Assembly: GCA_018292915.2 (NCBI GenBank)
Contig: JACVVK020000495.1
Location: 262,501 to 326,500 of the forward strand
DNA length: 64,000 nucleotides
From: Batillaria attramentaria
Taxonomy: Eukaryota; Mollusca; Gastropoda; Batillariidae
Reading direction: 5' to 3'
This document shows positions 1-14,986 of this stretch, piece by piece. A model generated the notes under the pieces. It did not search any database. It was not told the DNA's origin and saw nothing but the letters and a program-made list of their open reading frames with translations. The position numbers were made by a program, and so were the translations under genes. How positions within the stretch are numbered: the first letter of the stretch is position 1; each line of letters starts with the position of its first letter.

Positions 1-1037
1 TCAGTCATGACACCATAAGCACCATAAAGTGAAACCGAATACAGACCTAGCAAAACTGTCTATTTGTGGTGAAACTTCTGTTCGGATACTATTGGTCGGT
101 ATTGTGTGGTCAAATGGATTCACTCTTCTGTCAGTATGCTACTGTCATAGTGGTTCCCACAGCATATAGCTTCGAAGCTCTCTGGCTCAGCAGTATCCTG
201 CACAGTGACGTCGTCTGCTCCACGTGCTGGCAGGAGGTGAACCAGACAAGGCCATGAGATATTCGTGCACCGTTAGGCCAGGATACCAGTACAACCGGCT
301 TAAATTAAATATCTTGGGCAATATCAATTTCCCTTTTAGGGATTAATAACGTATTTTCAGTTCAATTCAATTCATTAACATACATATGAACATTCAAAGA
401 GCTACCGCAAGGTTAGACGTTCTTTGACGTCATTGTTTCGACTAGTTTGAAGCAGACGAGTGTTAACAAAATGGCCGCAAGCACACAAAAATGCGTGGCG
501 AACGGATATGTTCAGATTTGAGAGGTCTACCGTGTACAACTGAAATGACGTACGTAGATCTCCAACAACTCGGCGCCCCCAAAACGCGATGCTTATCGTG
601 TCATTAGAAAGAATAACAGTGCACGGGTCACAGAAATCCATTCTCTTTGCGCAAACCGTGAACGTTGGTATCCTCATTGTACTAATTGCCGTGCTGACCT
701 AGTTCCTATACTATAAACTACATAGACTATATGAATTAGATGAATCGAACTATTGCTGCCCCAGTGCGCGGGTATGCGCGCGGTCGTGAACGGTTAAGTC
801 CATGGTGACGCCCGCCGGTACGCGCGTGGTCGTGAAAAAGTTAATTCGTTGTACATAACATTTAATAAAGTTGTAGACTGGTCGGATGTTTCATGAATAC
901 CGAGTCTAGAACCACTGAAGAACTGCAGGGAACCCAATTGTATTCCAGAATACCTGTTCGCAGCAGGCTTGTTGAATACACAAGTTGATATATCCATTGA
1001 CAAAGCCGTCACATACAGTTGTTCAATGTGATTGCAG

Positions 1038-2800
1038 GACAAATACCCCGAAGTGCTTACCGAGGAAAAGCGGTACTTAAACTCTGGAGGTACGTCTGTT
1101 TTGCTACATTTGCTAGCAGAAAGCGTCATGCTCGTTTTTTCAAAGGGAGACTTTAGATGCCACAGGTTTGAAGTACATGAGCACAGTGTTCCCTGTGATT
1201 CGAAAATGCAAGGGTCATTGGGGCCCTCTCCATAGATTTTAGGATCCTTTTGTACATTTTGAGGTTCCATGGTCTTCTGGTGTAAAAAGTCTGAAAGTCG
1301 AAACCATTTCGTGTTGTGGCATGTTTACAGAAGTATTCAAGCGGGAGAGATGTATGTGAATTCTAGCGTGTCAGCCATCGATTCGGCAAGGCGAGGAACC
1401 CGCACGCCTGCCAGAGCATTATGATTGGACAAAAAGTGTCCCACGGTGCTTAAAGATCTAAGCTTCCAACAAAAAGCTTTCCGAAGTGTGAACATAATTT
1501 TACAGAGTCGACTGTGCAAGCAGTGTCACAGTTGCAGAATTCGCACACTGTCAAGAATCAACGACAAAACCGTGCCGAAAAACTGCCCCCACTTCCTTGT
1601 CGGGGTCCGTTCACGCTACTGTGCACATCTCCGTGCAGTGGTCATCCGTTTGTCATCACAGGAGCCGTGACGGAGTCAGTACTGTCCGCAATGACCCCGA
1701 CAGAAGTCGTGTCACTTTTGAATTTGGTCAGTGGCGCTCGTATGCCGTGCTGTCGCCGTCAGAATGGCGCAACAAACGTTGACGGTAAGGTGTTTTTGTT
1801 TGTTTGTTTGTTTGTTTGTTTTTTGTTTTTTTTTTGGGGGGGGGGGGGGGGTGTAGGGGGAGGGGATTTGCCGAGATGTATGAGAAATGAAGAGCACACG
1901 GGTACTCAGATTTGCCAAGGGCGTTTTATCGGCAATAACATTTCCAAATTACGGTTTTACTTTTGGTTCTTCAAGCTCGAGTTGACATGTTTACGCAAGA
2001 AACAAAATTGCTTTCAAATACGTGTGCTTATCGGTAGTAGCATAGTCGCGCCGATGTCCGACATCGCTCAGTCGTCTAAACTGGCGTATCCGCGGCGTGG
2101 TCACATAATGAGCCGGGTTCCACGGGGATGTGCACAGTACCGTGAACGGGCCCCGACAGGAAGTGGGGGCAGTTTTTCGGCACGGTTTTGTCGCTGTTTT
2201 TGGACAGTGTGTGAACTCTGCAACTATGACAGAGTTGACTGTGCTTGCACGGTCTACTCTGTAAATTTTTTTCACACTTCGGAAAGCTTTTTTGTTGGGA
2301 GCTTAGATCTTTAAGCCAGTCCGGGAGAGTGCTGTAAAAATACTGTTTGTTACGGTGAGACGAAAAACGTGCGTCCCCTGTGACGCGCTGTTCTCACATT
2401 TGTGCGTCAATTTAAGAGTTTTGTGTGTACGAACACGCACACCTGTGCGTAATCGAGAACACTGGAACAAACTAGGAATTTTATCATTAGCATATGGTCT
2501 GTTTTAGAAGTGTATACATGCGAATGATCGGCATTGTTCTCTCTTTTTCGATCTGCAGGATTTATTGGGTATGCTCCGGACCTGTACCGGATAGTATGCC
2601 ACAGCGAAGTTCAGGATGATGATGATGATCAGAGCTACTATACATCAATCTTCGTGGATCGCTTTCTTAGGGTAGGGTGTTACGCAAGGCATTATTATAG
2701 AACGAGAAGGGTGTTCCGCAAGGCATATACAACTCAGGAGAGCTCACTGAATCATCATGTCATTGTTTTCATGGTTCCTGACGCCTCATCAAGAGTAATA

Positions 2801-2874
<74 letters not shown>

Positions 2875-4565
2875 CTCTGCTGGTCTGTGGTCTACTACAC
2901 CCAAACGCTTACGCTTCTCACCTAAGAGTGTCATTATAATTATTACATGTATTATGAACAGTAGTGATTTATCCCCAACGGTTTAATACGGTGATGTGTG
3001 TGGGTGGGTGCGGGTGCTTGTGCGAGCTGGGAAGATAAGATATGTGGATGCGTGTATGAGGAAGGAATCGGGATATATAAAGAGAGCTGTTATCTGCGAT
3101 ATGTATCCTGTGTTAGGTCTGCCCCTCCATTTTGTTACTCTTAGTGCTTGTTTAACATAGTTTATGTGAGGCAATACCAGTGCCTATTTCTATTTCTTAA
3201 ATTGTGTTTTAGCCAATGACTGAGTGTGTGAATGTGTAATGATGTATGTCAGTTTTGTATTTCCATGGTATGTTTGTGTATACATGTGTTTTTATTAAGA
3301 GAAGCAAAACAAATTCTTCGTAATTGTAACTAAGAAGCGAATAAATCCATCTTATCTTATCTTATTATTATATATGAGGTATTATCAGACCAAATTCTCT
3401 AGTGCTGAAGTAGAGTTGACTGCTTGCAGTTGCAGTGTTTTAAGATGCATCTTTTCTGTCTTCTTCCGTAGGTGAAGTGGAATATGAAGATCGACAGAAA
3501 TTCAGACATCTTCATGAATTTACACGATTCGCTTGGTAGGTAAATGTCATTTCCATATGTAAAGTCCCAGTATATATGGTGATGGAAATATTCGATTTCT
3601 CAAGGGCAGTTTGTCTTGACATGATGCAAAAGAACTCTTGTGCAGCTCTTCTGTTCACTTATATACTTGTATTTCTGAGTGTTCATTTTGTGTGTGTGTG
3701 GGGGGGGGGGGGGGGGGGCCTTTAAAGTGGGGAAATGGGGGGGGGGGGGAGTTGCGCATCACCCTTACGTGGTGGAAATGAACGTTAAACTCCCAAACAA
3801 CCACCACCATCCTCGTTGCGCCGTCTTCAATATCACCTTTATTACGCCTGACTAAACAAGGTATTTCACGGAATGGTTATCAGACGCTGTATCTCTTACA
3901 GGGGACGCTATTCTCAAGTACAGTGAAAACCACAATTTTCTCTACAACTTTCGGACTGGCGGATCTCCGGTTGTGGTGCGTGGAAGTAGGGATTTCAAGG
4001 TATACACAACAGACAGGTAGATATACTATAGTAATATATATATGGGGGTCCTGTGAATGGTGAGATACCCTTAGATCTGTTAGGTGTTTCAGCGGTAGTA
4101 TGGTAGCCGTCCCCCCCCCCCCCCCCACACACACACACACACCCGCCCTCTCCGTTGTGGCTTGTAGTCAATGAAGGGCAAGGCAGACTTGTCCGATGAC
4201 ATACAAAGCACCCATCCATCTCCTGGATCTAAGTAACGCTCTCAGCTTTACTTACTTCCCCTACTTTGAAACTGACCTGATTGAGCGCATGTTTTCGGCT
4301 TTAGCGACGCCTTTGTTACTATTCTGAATTATATGTATTTACGTAACATTGTGCGGGGATCCGGGGTGGTCGAATTGTAGAACGTTGGACTTCTAATGCT
4401 CGGGTCGTGAGTTCGATCCCGGCTAGGGTCAAATGTTTGTGCTGGCTTTTTCGTCGTTGCCCCGTCTTTGATATCACCCTATGTGATGGAAAAGGACGTT
4501 AAACCCCCAAACACCCCACCCACCCACGTAACATTTTGCCTAGGCAGTTGCTGCTTCTAAACTGC

Positions 4566-4597
<32 letters not shown>

Positions 4598-6305
4598 CTC
4601 GAACTCGAATATTTATTGTTGTCAGTTCACCTGCAAAATATTTTTCTAGTCCAAAGTCAACGTTGAAAGTACGATACAATGAAAACACACCACTGTCCAT
4701 AACTGATGAATTCCATTCCTGTACGAACATGTCGATACACCTCTGTTTAAATACAGCAAGGAAAGCGTTCTCATTTCTTACTCCCTGCTGCTCCCATACA
4801 AAGCCGAAGCCTAACTCAAACAGTCTTTCTTTCATAGCGAAACCCAACACAGTTTGTCATTTTGGTCCATAGTACAAAGCAAGTTGTAAGCTTGTTTCGG
4901 AAACCTGTATGTCTCCATTTTTAACAGTTTCAGCCAGTAGCATACACATCTTACGTAACTGTAGATGTACGTGGGGTATCTGCCCATTTCACCATAGATA
5001 AATTAGGTGATTTCAAATGAACTTTCCATAAACTTTTGCAAGCAAACATTTAAACACTTTCTATGTTATCTAGTCGATGCAGTGCCCAAAGTTCCGATGC
5101 GCAGAGTAGAACGGGTTGCACTTGTGCATAAAAATGTTTTTAAAAAAAATGTTTATGTGGACATGCAGTCAAGTTTACTAAGAGTTTTGACACAATCAAC
5201 AGATGCTCTTCTGCCTTTTGCGGCAATATAATTTGTGGCTTGTTTATAGCTAAGTGTGGTTGTGAATGGGATTCATAAATACACATATTCGTTCACAACT
5301 TCTACTCTACGTCCCTCTAAAAACCACTCCTCATTTTTTTCCCAGGAAACCTCCCTTCCGAAACACCATCACCTTAGTTTTTTCAGCATTTACAGTCAAT
5401 CCAAGACTCATACCGGCACTTGCCAAACAGTTAATCTGCTTCTACAACCCGCGTACTGTACTTGGCTTGAGGGAAATGTCATCCGCAAACAGCAGGAGCA
5501 AAATTTCAATCAAGTCTTCTTGTAACTGCACACCACGCATTCCATTTCCTTCTATTTCTGTGGCTACTTCGTTGATAAATAACGTGAATAAGGAGAGACT
5601 GAGGACACAACCCTGCCTCAAACCGCCTGGGCAATCGAAAACGTCAGTAAATGGCTAAATGCGTCCTCTAACACAAGCACAAACTGACTTGTAAATGGCA
5701 GATATCGTCCGCATCGACTTCCCCAACAAGCCTGCTTGTTGCAAAACGTTAACTTTTCTCTATCCACTGAATCGTACGCTTTCAGTAGATCCACGTGACA
5801 GACGTAAAATAGAATAGCGTTAAAATGTGATCCGTTGTTCGAGTAACCCTGTCTAAAACCAGCCTGAGCTTCTGTAACTTTCTCGTTCGCCATCATCCAT
5901 CTTTTGTTCAGAATGGCAGTACAGCATTTACTGACAAAATTAAGTCTCCACTAGATAATCCCTCCTGGTTACCTTTGTCGGGGAGGAATTTTTGTTCCCT
6001 TTCTTGAAAATGGGTACTATGATTGCTTTAGCCCAGTTTTTCAGGTATTCCCCCGATTTAAAAATAGCATTAAAGTATGTTACGTGTGGAGATGTGTTGA
6101 AGAGCCCGTCGTCTTATCGAGGCTAACGATGACACACAGACGAACACTTCCTCAGGTAGCGAGTTCTTATGGACTGCACGTTGTGTCTTTCACTCACAGA
6201 AAACACGTGAGCGCGTAGAAAAGTTATAACCTTGTGGAGTTTATTACAGCGCATCTCTGGTGTTACACAGCACTTTCAAGCTTTGCAAATACAAGCTTCC
6301 CTCGT

Positions 6306-6348
<43 letters not shown>

Positions 6349-9300
6349 AACATCTCAGGGCCTTATATACAGACACAGCATTCCAGCACATTCTTGACCA
6401 CTCCTATAGAAGAACCAATCAAAAATCAGAATGTGAATCACCTTATTACTATTTTAAAACTAAAGAAGTATCCAGAATAATCAAACCTTGGCGCGTTATC
6501 TAACACCTTCTAATGGTAAACAAGTCATAACAAAGCGATTTGCACGAAATTTCCGAGCGACTCAGCCCTAGGCCCTAAGGCATACCGCCGCCCGAGGCGG
6601 ACCGGAATAGCTACAGTCAAAACAAGGTCACCACTTCTCGAATACTGGTGATTACAATTAGAAACTTCTGGATCACGGAAGACAGATTTACAGTACTAAA
6701 ACACAATATAAACGTAACGTAGCAACTGCTCTGTCTCACTAAAACTACTAAAAAAAAATAAAAAAAATCAGCTGTTATCCTACAGCATACAAACAAAACA
6801 CAAACAAAAGGCACAGTGTTGTAGAGATCGCGAAAAGTCACTGCATTTCGATGGAAATTTCTAGACCACCCCATGAACATGCGAGTGCAAGTAACGTCAG
6901 CAGATACGTAACCTCGGGAAAGATTCCGTACTTGCCAGTATGTTACAGAATGTTCTAGATCTGACCTGTTAGTATATAGCAGCACTGCACAGCGTTCTGG
7001 GTTCTTCTCTTTCATGAGTTTGTTCTTGCGCATCTTCTGTTAATAAAGTATTGGAGTTCCAGCCTGTTGTATCCCGTGTCTTCTCTGCGAGTGCAACGAG
7101 AGAGCGACATAGCAGGAGAAAATACAACAGAATATTTGGCGTTCGCCAGACAGGATTCGACATTGATTCTTACCTACGAAGGGACAGTACTCTCCAGTCT
7201 CAAGAAACTCCAACTACAAGAGTTGCAGCACCCTTCAACCTGTTGCAGCAGCGAAAAATTGCACTGACAATGGCAGAGACAGCGGAGCTGTCATAAAATT
7301 GCTTAGAGAGGCAATTAGAACAGCAGAAGGAACAGATGAAGATTCAAATGTGAAACAGCAGAAGGAAACAAATGGATACAGGCAGAAGGAACAAATGGAA
7401 CAGCAGAAGGAACAGATGAAGGAACAGATGAGAATTTCAAGCAAAAGGCAGCATGAAGAAGAAGTAGCAGTCCAAAGAGAGCAGATGGGTGCGGTGATGA
7501 GATGATTCACTAGTTCAGACACCCGACTGGGGATTTCCAGCCGCAAGTACCCGTCTCACACTTCTACTGTTTCGACCGCCGCGCTATTCCACCTTTCGCT
7601 GCCTTTGATTCCACTTCAGAACTGTGGCGCATGACTACTGAGTCAGGATTCTGCACATTTCTTTGTCGCCAACGCCGTTCCTGACGACCGCAAGGCTCAA
7701 GTCCTTCCTCACTAATCAACTCCGGCTGTACTACAAGCAACTGGCAAATCTGGCTGCTCAACAGAATCCAAAAACGGACATCAACAGCCTGACGATGGAC
7801 CAAATCGTCGAGTTCATGAAAGAACAATTTGACCCAAAACTGTTCATAGTGCGAGTAACGTTTCCAAGTTCTGGAGCAACATGGAACGGAAGCCAGGCGA
7901 AACACTCCAGAGCTGGCAGCCCGTATACGTCAAGACGCGGCTACCTGTGACTTTCCTTCGATCCAAGATCCACAAGATGAAGCTCTTAGGCAGTAGATTC
8001 ATATTTTCTGTCAACAACGAAGCTGTCCTTGAAGGGCTTCTGCTTCAAGGTCAAGGATACCGAGTTGGATTTTGCCAAGGCTGTCAAGATCGCCATAGAG
8101 ACTGGAAGACGCGGCAAAGGTGGGCCAAGGAAACTGTCTACGGGTCCAAGCCAAGGACCGCGTCAACAAAGTCAAAGATGACACAACAAAGGGGGTCGAC
8201 CAAAGAACCACCAGCAGTCTAACTCCACGACCAGCGATTCAAGCAAAGTGCTACAGGTGTGGAAAGGCTCATAAAGCAACAGACTGCTTCTACAAAGAAT
8301 CCAAATGCAACTTCTGTCAGAAGATAGGACATTTGGAGGCTGTCTGCAGGAAAAAACTGCATCAACAGCAACAAGGGGGACGACATTCTGCGAAATCTTC
8401 AGTGAAAAGTATCACAAAAGCAGAGCTTGTCAAAGCCATCCTCGGCGAAGTTCCCCAAGATACTCCTAGGTTGGACGTTCCAGTCACAATCCAGGATCAA
8501 CAGTTCACGATGGAGCTGGACACGCAACCACAGGAAATTTTGTTTCTGTGCCAGTCTGGAAACAACTGGGAAAACCGAAGCTGGATGACGTCACACATCG
8601 GTACGAGTCTGCCAGCAAGCATGACCTACCCGTGTTGGGCACCTTCATGGGCCAGACTAAGGACCCAGTGACTGGTAAACAGAGCTCCATTCCCTACATC
8701 GTCACCAAGATCCCTGATCTCAACCTACTTGGACGAAACGCGATCCAGGCTCTGGGAATTTCAGTGGACAATGCCCTTGGACTGAAGAGCATAGAGAGTC
8801 AAGTCAAGAGCGAGGGTGCAAAAGAATCGCATCCGAAGACCTCCAGCACACTTATGCTTCTCTTCAAAAGGATTGCCACACTCTCTGCGACAAGTTCCCA
8901 GATCTCTTCAAGGAAGAATTGGGATGTCTGAAGGATTTTGAGCTGGAAGTAAAGTTCAAGTCCGACGCGAAGCCGGTTTTTCACAAGGCAAGGCCGGTTC
9001 CGTTCGCTCTTCGTGATGACCTGACGAAAGGCTACGAAGAAGGCATCGCCAAAGGAGTCTGGAAGCCAGTCCAGTTCAACGACTATGGAACACCAGTGGT
9101 TCCAATTCGTAAGACAAACAGTGCAGGCGCCCTGAAGCCAAAACTGCGGATCTGTGGTGACTACTCAGTCGGGATCAACGATCAACTTGCTGATCACCGT
9201 CACCCAATGCCTCTCCCAGAGGAACTGATGCAAAAGCTGGGAGGAGGATTCGGTTACACAAAGATCGACCTCGCTGATGCCTACAACCAGATCAAGCTGG

Positions 9301-12300
9301 CACCAGAAAGTCAACGCAGACTAGCCCTCAGCACTCACCGTGGGGTACTTCTGCAACAACGACTACCTTTCGGAATCAAGTCAGCACCTGGTTATTTTCA
9401 GGAGATCATGGAAAATCTGACCAGTGATCTGCCTGGAGTTGCCGTCTTCCAAGATGACATACTCACCAGCGGGAAGGATGCCAAAGATCATCTGAGCAAC
9501 CTGGAACGACTACTCACGCGTCTGAACGACAAAGGACTCAGATGCCGTCGTGAAAAATGCCTGTTTGCTCAACCCAGTGTGGAATACCTTGGACACACTC
9601 TATCGGCTGAAGGAATCTCCAAAGGATCCAAAGTCGAGGCAGTCTTGAAGATGCCACCACCTACGGATGTCTCAAGCTTGAAGTCTTTTCTGGGCTCAGT
9701 ACAATTCTACGGGAAATTCATCCCAAACCTGGCTACTATGGCAGAGCCGCTCTACCGCCTGACAAAGAAGGCAAGTCCCTGGAAGTGGGGAGAAGAGGAA
9801 CAAGCAGCTTTTGAACAGCTGAAGAATGTGCTTTCCTCTGATCAAGTCCTTGTACACTTCGACCCAGATAAGCCTGTGGGGCTGGCTTGTGACGCATCCA
9901 ACGTTGGAATTGGAGCAGTACTGTTTCATCGCTATCCGGATGGAAGCGAGCGCCCAATTGCCAATGTGTCCAAGACTCTTACAGCTGCAGAAAGAAACTA
10001 CAGCCAAATCCACAAGAAGCCCTAGCCATCATCTATGGTTTGCGGAAATTCTACCAGTATCTGTACGGACGACAGTTCATACTGGTGACTGATCACAAGC
10101 CCCTGACGGCGCTGTTCGGACCAAAGAAAGGGACACCACTTCTTGCAGCTAACAGACTAGCTCGGTGGGCCCTATGGCTGAACCAGTTCGACTACACGAT
10201 CGAGTACCGGAAAACTGCAGATCACGGCAATGCAGATGCCCTCAGTCGCTTGCCTTCTGGAGACGACATCGACTTTGACAGGGAGGAGAGTGGGGAAGAC
10301 ACGGACATGGTGTGCGCCATCCGAGTTCTCAGTCTTCAAGTCAAACCTTTCGACTCCAACATCCTTCGTCAAGAGTCAGGCAAAGATCCAGTGATAGCTA
10401 CAGTGATGCGCTACGTGCGCGAAGGGTGGCCGCTGAAGCACGCTGAGATCAACGAAGAAGTCAGAAAGTTCCAGAAGTTGTCTGATTCTCTCAGTATCTG
10501 CCACGGATGCCTCATCTATGGTACAAGAGTTGTGATTCCACAAAGCCTGCAGCCCAAGATCCTTGATCTTCTGCACATCGGACACTTCGGCATGGAACGC
10601 ATGAAGCAGTTGGCAAGAACTGCAGTATACTGGCCCGGTATCGACGCTGCAATAGAGATGACGAGTCGACGATGTGACTCCTGCGGCGAACATCAAAACA
10701 AGCCATCCAAACCGCCAGTTCATCCCTGGATGTTACCAGAGAAGCCATGGAGCCGAGTTCACTTGGACCACGCCATCAACTTCATGGGCACCAACTGGCT
10801 GGTGATCACGGATGCTTACTCAAAGTACCCATGCATCCACCCAACGTCATCCACGTCCACTAGAGCTACTCTAGACCTGCTGGAAGAAGACTTCGCTCAC
10901 TTCGGATACCCACACACGTTGGTCTCCGACAATGCAACCACCTTTGTTTCTGAAGAGTTCCAGAGCTGGTGCAAGGAACGTGGGATCACGCACCTGACAG
11001 GAGCGCCCTATCATCCTGCTACCAATGGAGCTGCAGAACGGCTGGTGCAGACTTTCAAGCAAGCTCTCAGGAAGTCTTCTCTGCCCCCGAAGCGAGCACT
11101 TCAAGAGTTTCTGATGCAGTACCGGAGAATGCCAACATCCTGCGGATTCTCTCCGAGTGAACTCTTGATGTCCAGGCAGATTCGGACAAGGATCGACACT
11201 TTGCTTCCCTCGCCAGCACACATAGCTCAGGGCAAGCAATCCAAGGAGGCATCTAAAACTCAGGTGACTCCAGACCTGGAGGTGTCGCCAAGGTGACCAG
11301 GCAATACAAGGCTGGAGATCCAGTATACGCACTGTACTATGGACCTCACCATGCCAAGCAGCCCAGATGGGTACCAGCAGTGGTCAAGAAGTCTACGGGT
11401 ACTCGCTGCTTCAACGTCAAGGTAGTTCCTCGTGGCCCAGTTTGGAGACGACACTGGGAACAGTTGCGCCCACGTTACGCTTCTGAAGAGGACAGCGAAC
11501 CTGGTGATTCAGCAGATGCCTCTGAGCTCCCGATCGACCATCCGATGGAGATTCTGTGCCACCGACACAGAACCAGAGCAGACCACGACTGCCCAGGACC
11601 AAGCCACCTGTTCCAGAGTATGGTCCAGACAACCCCAGACGATCCAAAAGAACACCAAAACCCAGAGACAGACTTTGTTGTTGAAGTTTGTTGTGAAACA
11701 ACAATTTTGGCAGGGAGGTGTTGTAGAGATCGCGAAAAGTCACTGCATTTCGATGGAAATTTCTAGACCATCCCAGAACATGCGAGTGCAGTAACGTCAG
11801 CAGATTACGTAACCTCGGAAAGATTCCGTACTTGCCAGTATGTTACAGAATGTTCTAGATCTGACCTGTTAGTATATAAGCAGCACTGCACAGCGTTCTG
11901 GGTTCTTCCTCTTTCATGAGTTTGTTCTTGCGCATCTTCTGTTAATAAAGTATTGGAGTTCCAGCCTGTTGTATCCCGTGTCTTCTCTGCGAGTGCACCG
12001 AGAGAGCGACATAGCAGGAGAAAAATACAACACACAGCCACGCTCGTAACAAAGTACTTGGTTAAAAAGCGTGCCGCATGATCCCCTGTACCTTTTAACA
12101 TCCCCCGCGGCGACACCATCAATTTGGGGGGAGCCGGTGTGGCCGATTGGTAGAGCGCTGGACTTCCAATGCTTGGGTCGTGAGTTCGAATCCCGGTTGG
12201 GGCCAAATATTTCTGCTGGCTTTTTCATCGTTGCCCCGTCTTTGATAGAGAACAAAGCGAGTCACTGCAGAATTTGAACAAGGCTGTTTCAGTGCTATGT

Positions 12301-14265
12301 ACAGGACAGTAGGCCGATCGAGAAAAAAAAAATCAGAAGACCACCTTGGCTAAGCACAACTTTCTCAAGAATCTTTGAGATTAGAGACAGGTTTGAAACT
12401 GGCCTGTAGTTTCAGTGTGAACACCAGGGACACCTTAAATGGCATGATGACAAACAGTGATAAGAAATTTACATACATACTCTTTGAATGACCTTGGCCT
12501 GTCTCACAAGTGAGGCAAGGAGGTTTCTGCCTTTTCAGTTTATCGACGAATAGATCTCTAGTCTTGATTGCGGATTACTTTTGGTTTCCAGGGATGGACG
12601 GAGTTCAATTGGCTAACCAATTACTTAGGTGATGGATGGACAACCAGTTCAGGTTGTCTTTCATGTCAGGAAGATCGTATCTCTCTAGATGGGGTCAAGG
12701 TAAGCAATTTAGGATGACGATACCCTTTTGCAGTGCTGTATTTGATTTGTTTTTGTTAAAGCCCCTGCCCACATAGTGGGACGTTTGTGTGTGCCCAAAA
12801 TCGTGACGTAACGTCGTGACGTAAATCCTTTAGCCAGAACAATCCAGGTTATCTACGTGTGATTTTAGGTGTAATTTTATGATAGATTGCGGATTTTTAC
12901 ACCATGACCTCTAATAGTAGAGCGGTATAAGAACAGGGAAAGGTATACATCGCCGAAACAGCATTATTCTGGGAAAAGCAAATCTGGTTTGTTTTAAATG
13001 ACTCATTTATTTATTTAATCGCAGATGGACGACTTCCCTACAGTTGTGATGGGTCTGTTCGTGGAACAGCCAACACCGTTCATCCGTGAATTCTTTCAGA
13101 GAATCGCTGCTTTGAACTACCCGAAGAGCAAAATTGATCTGTTTGTTCAAAACAAGGTAATGTGTGTTTCCTTGCTACACATCACAAATGGTGAAAATAG
13201 GCAAGTGGCTGGCGCCTACCCCCGGGGAAGCAACGTGAATTTCCTGAAAGGTCTAAGATACATTAAAGCAACAACACTAATATTTTTGTAGATTCCATGT
13301 GAAGTGACTTTCGTGAACCTGTGGCCATGCGGCTGCAGTTGTGTTCGTGGTATCTGTCTGTGGTGAACTTTCCTACTTTGATTTCAAGAACAAACAAATC
13401 GAAGCAACACGGAGAGTTTGCTTGAAAGGGGCAAAGGCACAGCCACCTGTTTTCAACTGGTGTGTTCTGGTCAGATATAATTTTATTATAGGGTTTATGA
13501 CCATGGGTTTATGACCAATCTTGCCGCTGGTGGTTGTTGCAGGAATACTTTCACTACAGAGATGTGGCGCGTTTTCTGGATAAACACAGAAAGGAGTATC
13601 GGTCTGTGACCCACATCTCACCAGCCCACAATGTCGGGGATGTCGTGGGTCGCAACTGGGGCTTGTAAGACCTGACTTTTCATGAATAGTGCTATAGTTT
13701 TCAGATGAAACGTAAAATACACAACACCAGTTTGCGGATTTTGACCAACAAGACAGTACGACACCTGCACAGACAGAAAACGTCGCCGAAAAGGCGATTC
13801 GAACACACACAACGCAAGGCAGGATGCGAACTGAAAATTCCTAGATATAGCCTTCACAATGTGCACGCAGCGAATCTTGACGCTTTCACGACCGATACAC
13901 TGCAGTCACACGTGTCAAAGCTAGATGTTTAAATTTGAACACATTTACACATTTTAAGCCCTTCGCTCGGACGATCGATCTCGGCAGCCATTTCAACACC
14001 AGCACGTGAATTTGGGGCCCGGTACCTGCGGCAAAAATTGAAACATTTCGTTGCTTCTTTCGTGGTAAACCACTCGTGTAAGCTCTATTGATACCACGAC
14101 CTGCTAAAAGTGGTGGAAGAGGATCAAATGAAACTGCTTTTCCTACAGTGCTGTCAAGTATGTTCAAGCTCATTTATTGTCTTTACTATTGCAGTGTGTA
14201 GTATAAACGACAGGTTTGAAGCTATGGCCCGCGAGCGTATAATCATTTCCTTGTAAAATACAGTC

Positions 14266-14302
<37 letters not shown>

Positions 14303-14780
14303 CATGCTTTCTGGAGCAGTGCGCATCAATTTCGCTGAACTTTGCTTTTAAATTCTTAATTTTAGAAAGTCATTAGAAAGGTTGTGGATTTTATAGTCGA
14401 TTTCACAGTTCCCAGCCAGACGTTCTGTTGAGAAACTTGTGAAATGATCTGGTATTACTTTACTGTACAGGTAAACTGCCGAGTTCACGTTTTGAAAAGG
14501 CAATTTTGTACAGCTCTTGCAAATTACAAATGCGTCAGGAAAAGTCTGGGTATTTTAAACCTGGCAAGCTGCAGGGTCCCTTGGATGACATCCTGGTGGC
14601 TGTGTTTCAGGGAGAAATGTGTGGAGCAAAACTGCCAGTACTACTTCTCTGTTGATGCCGTGGCCCAGTTGACTGATCCAAACACATTGATCACTCTCAT
14701 CGAACAAAACAGGTAAAATACTTCTTTTATTTTCCGATTTTGTCCTGGCCGTCAGTTTTCCATGTGAGTGCTCTGCGTGC

Positions 14781-14852
<72 letters not shown>

Positions 14853-14986
14853 AGGCCTGTAACTCCGAAAATACTAGCCGATTTTGGGGTCGCCGGAAGC
14901 AGTCACAAAGCGCTTGGGCGCTCTATTAAAAGATCCTGATATATTTGGAGACCCCAAATTTGATGAGTATTTACGGAGAAACAGGC

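Larger units (their letters stand above)
6817..12032 (+). mobile_element. full-length Ty3/gypsy LTR retrotransposon
   Basis: The 5.2-kb element has two near-identical LTRs (6817-7129 and 11719-12032) that begin TGTTG and end ACAACA. It is flanked by the 5-bp target duplication CACAG (6812-6816 and 12033-12037). Between them lie gag with two zinc knuckles, protease, reverse transcriptase, RNase H and integrase in the gypsy order, and a purine tract (GGCAGGGAGG) just before the 3' LTR. It is inserted in the PLOD intron between the exons ending 3999 and starting 12592, in the gene's sense. The coding region is broken into frames by apparent single-base indels; the LTRs also differ mostly by single-base indels. 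That fits either a young element or residual indel error in the assembly. Confidence 0.95.

Noticed and set aside
66..257. Open frame upstream of the first PLOD exon as a possible earlier PLOD exon
   Set aside because: A loose likeness to the FTDSYD...VVFSAE region was considered, but spacing and key residues do not fit and the splice sites are unconvincing.
794..1270. 158-codon minus-strand open frame
   Set aside because: It overlaps a real PLOD exon on the other strand and shows no family resemblance.
1514..2314. 266-codon open frame
   Set aside because: It runs through foldback arms, a TTTG run and a G run; coding is not supported.
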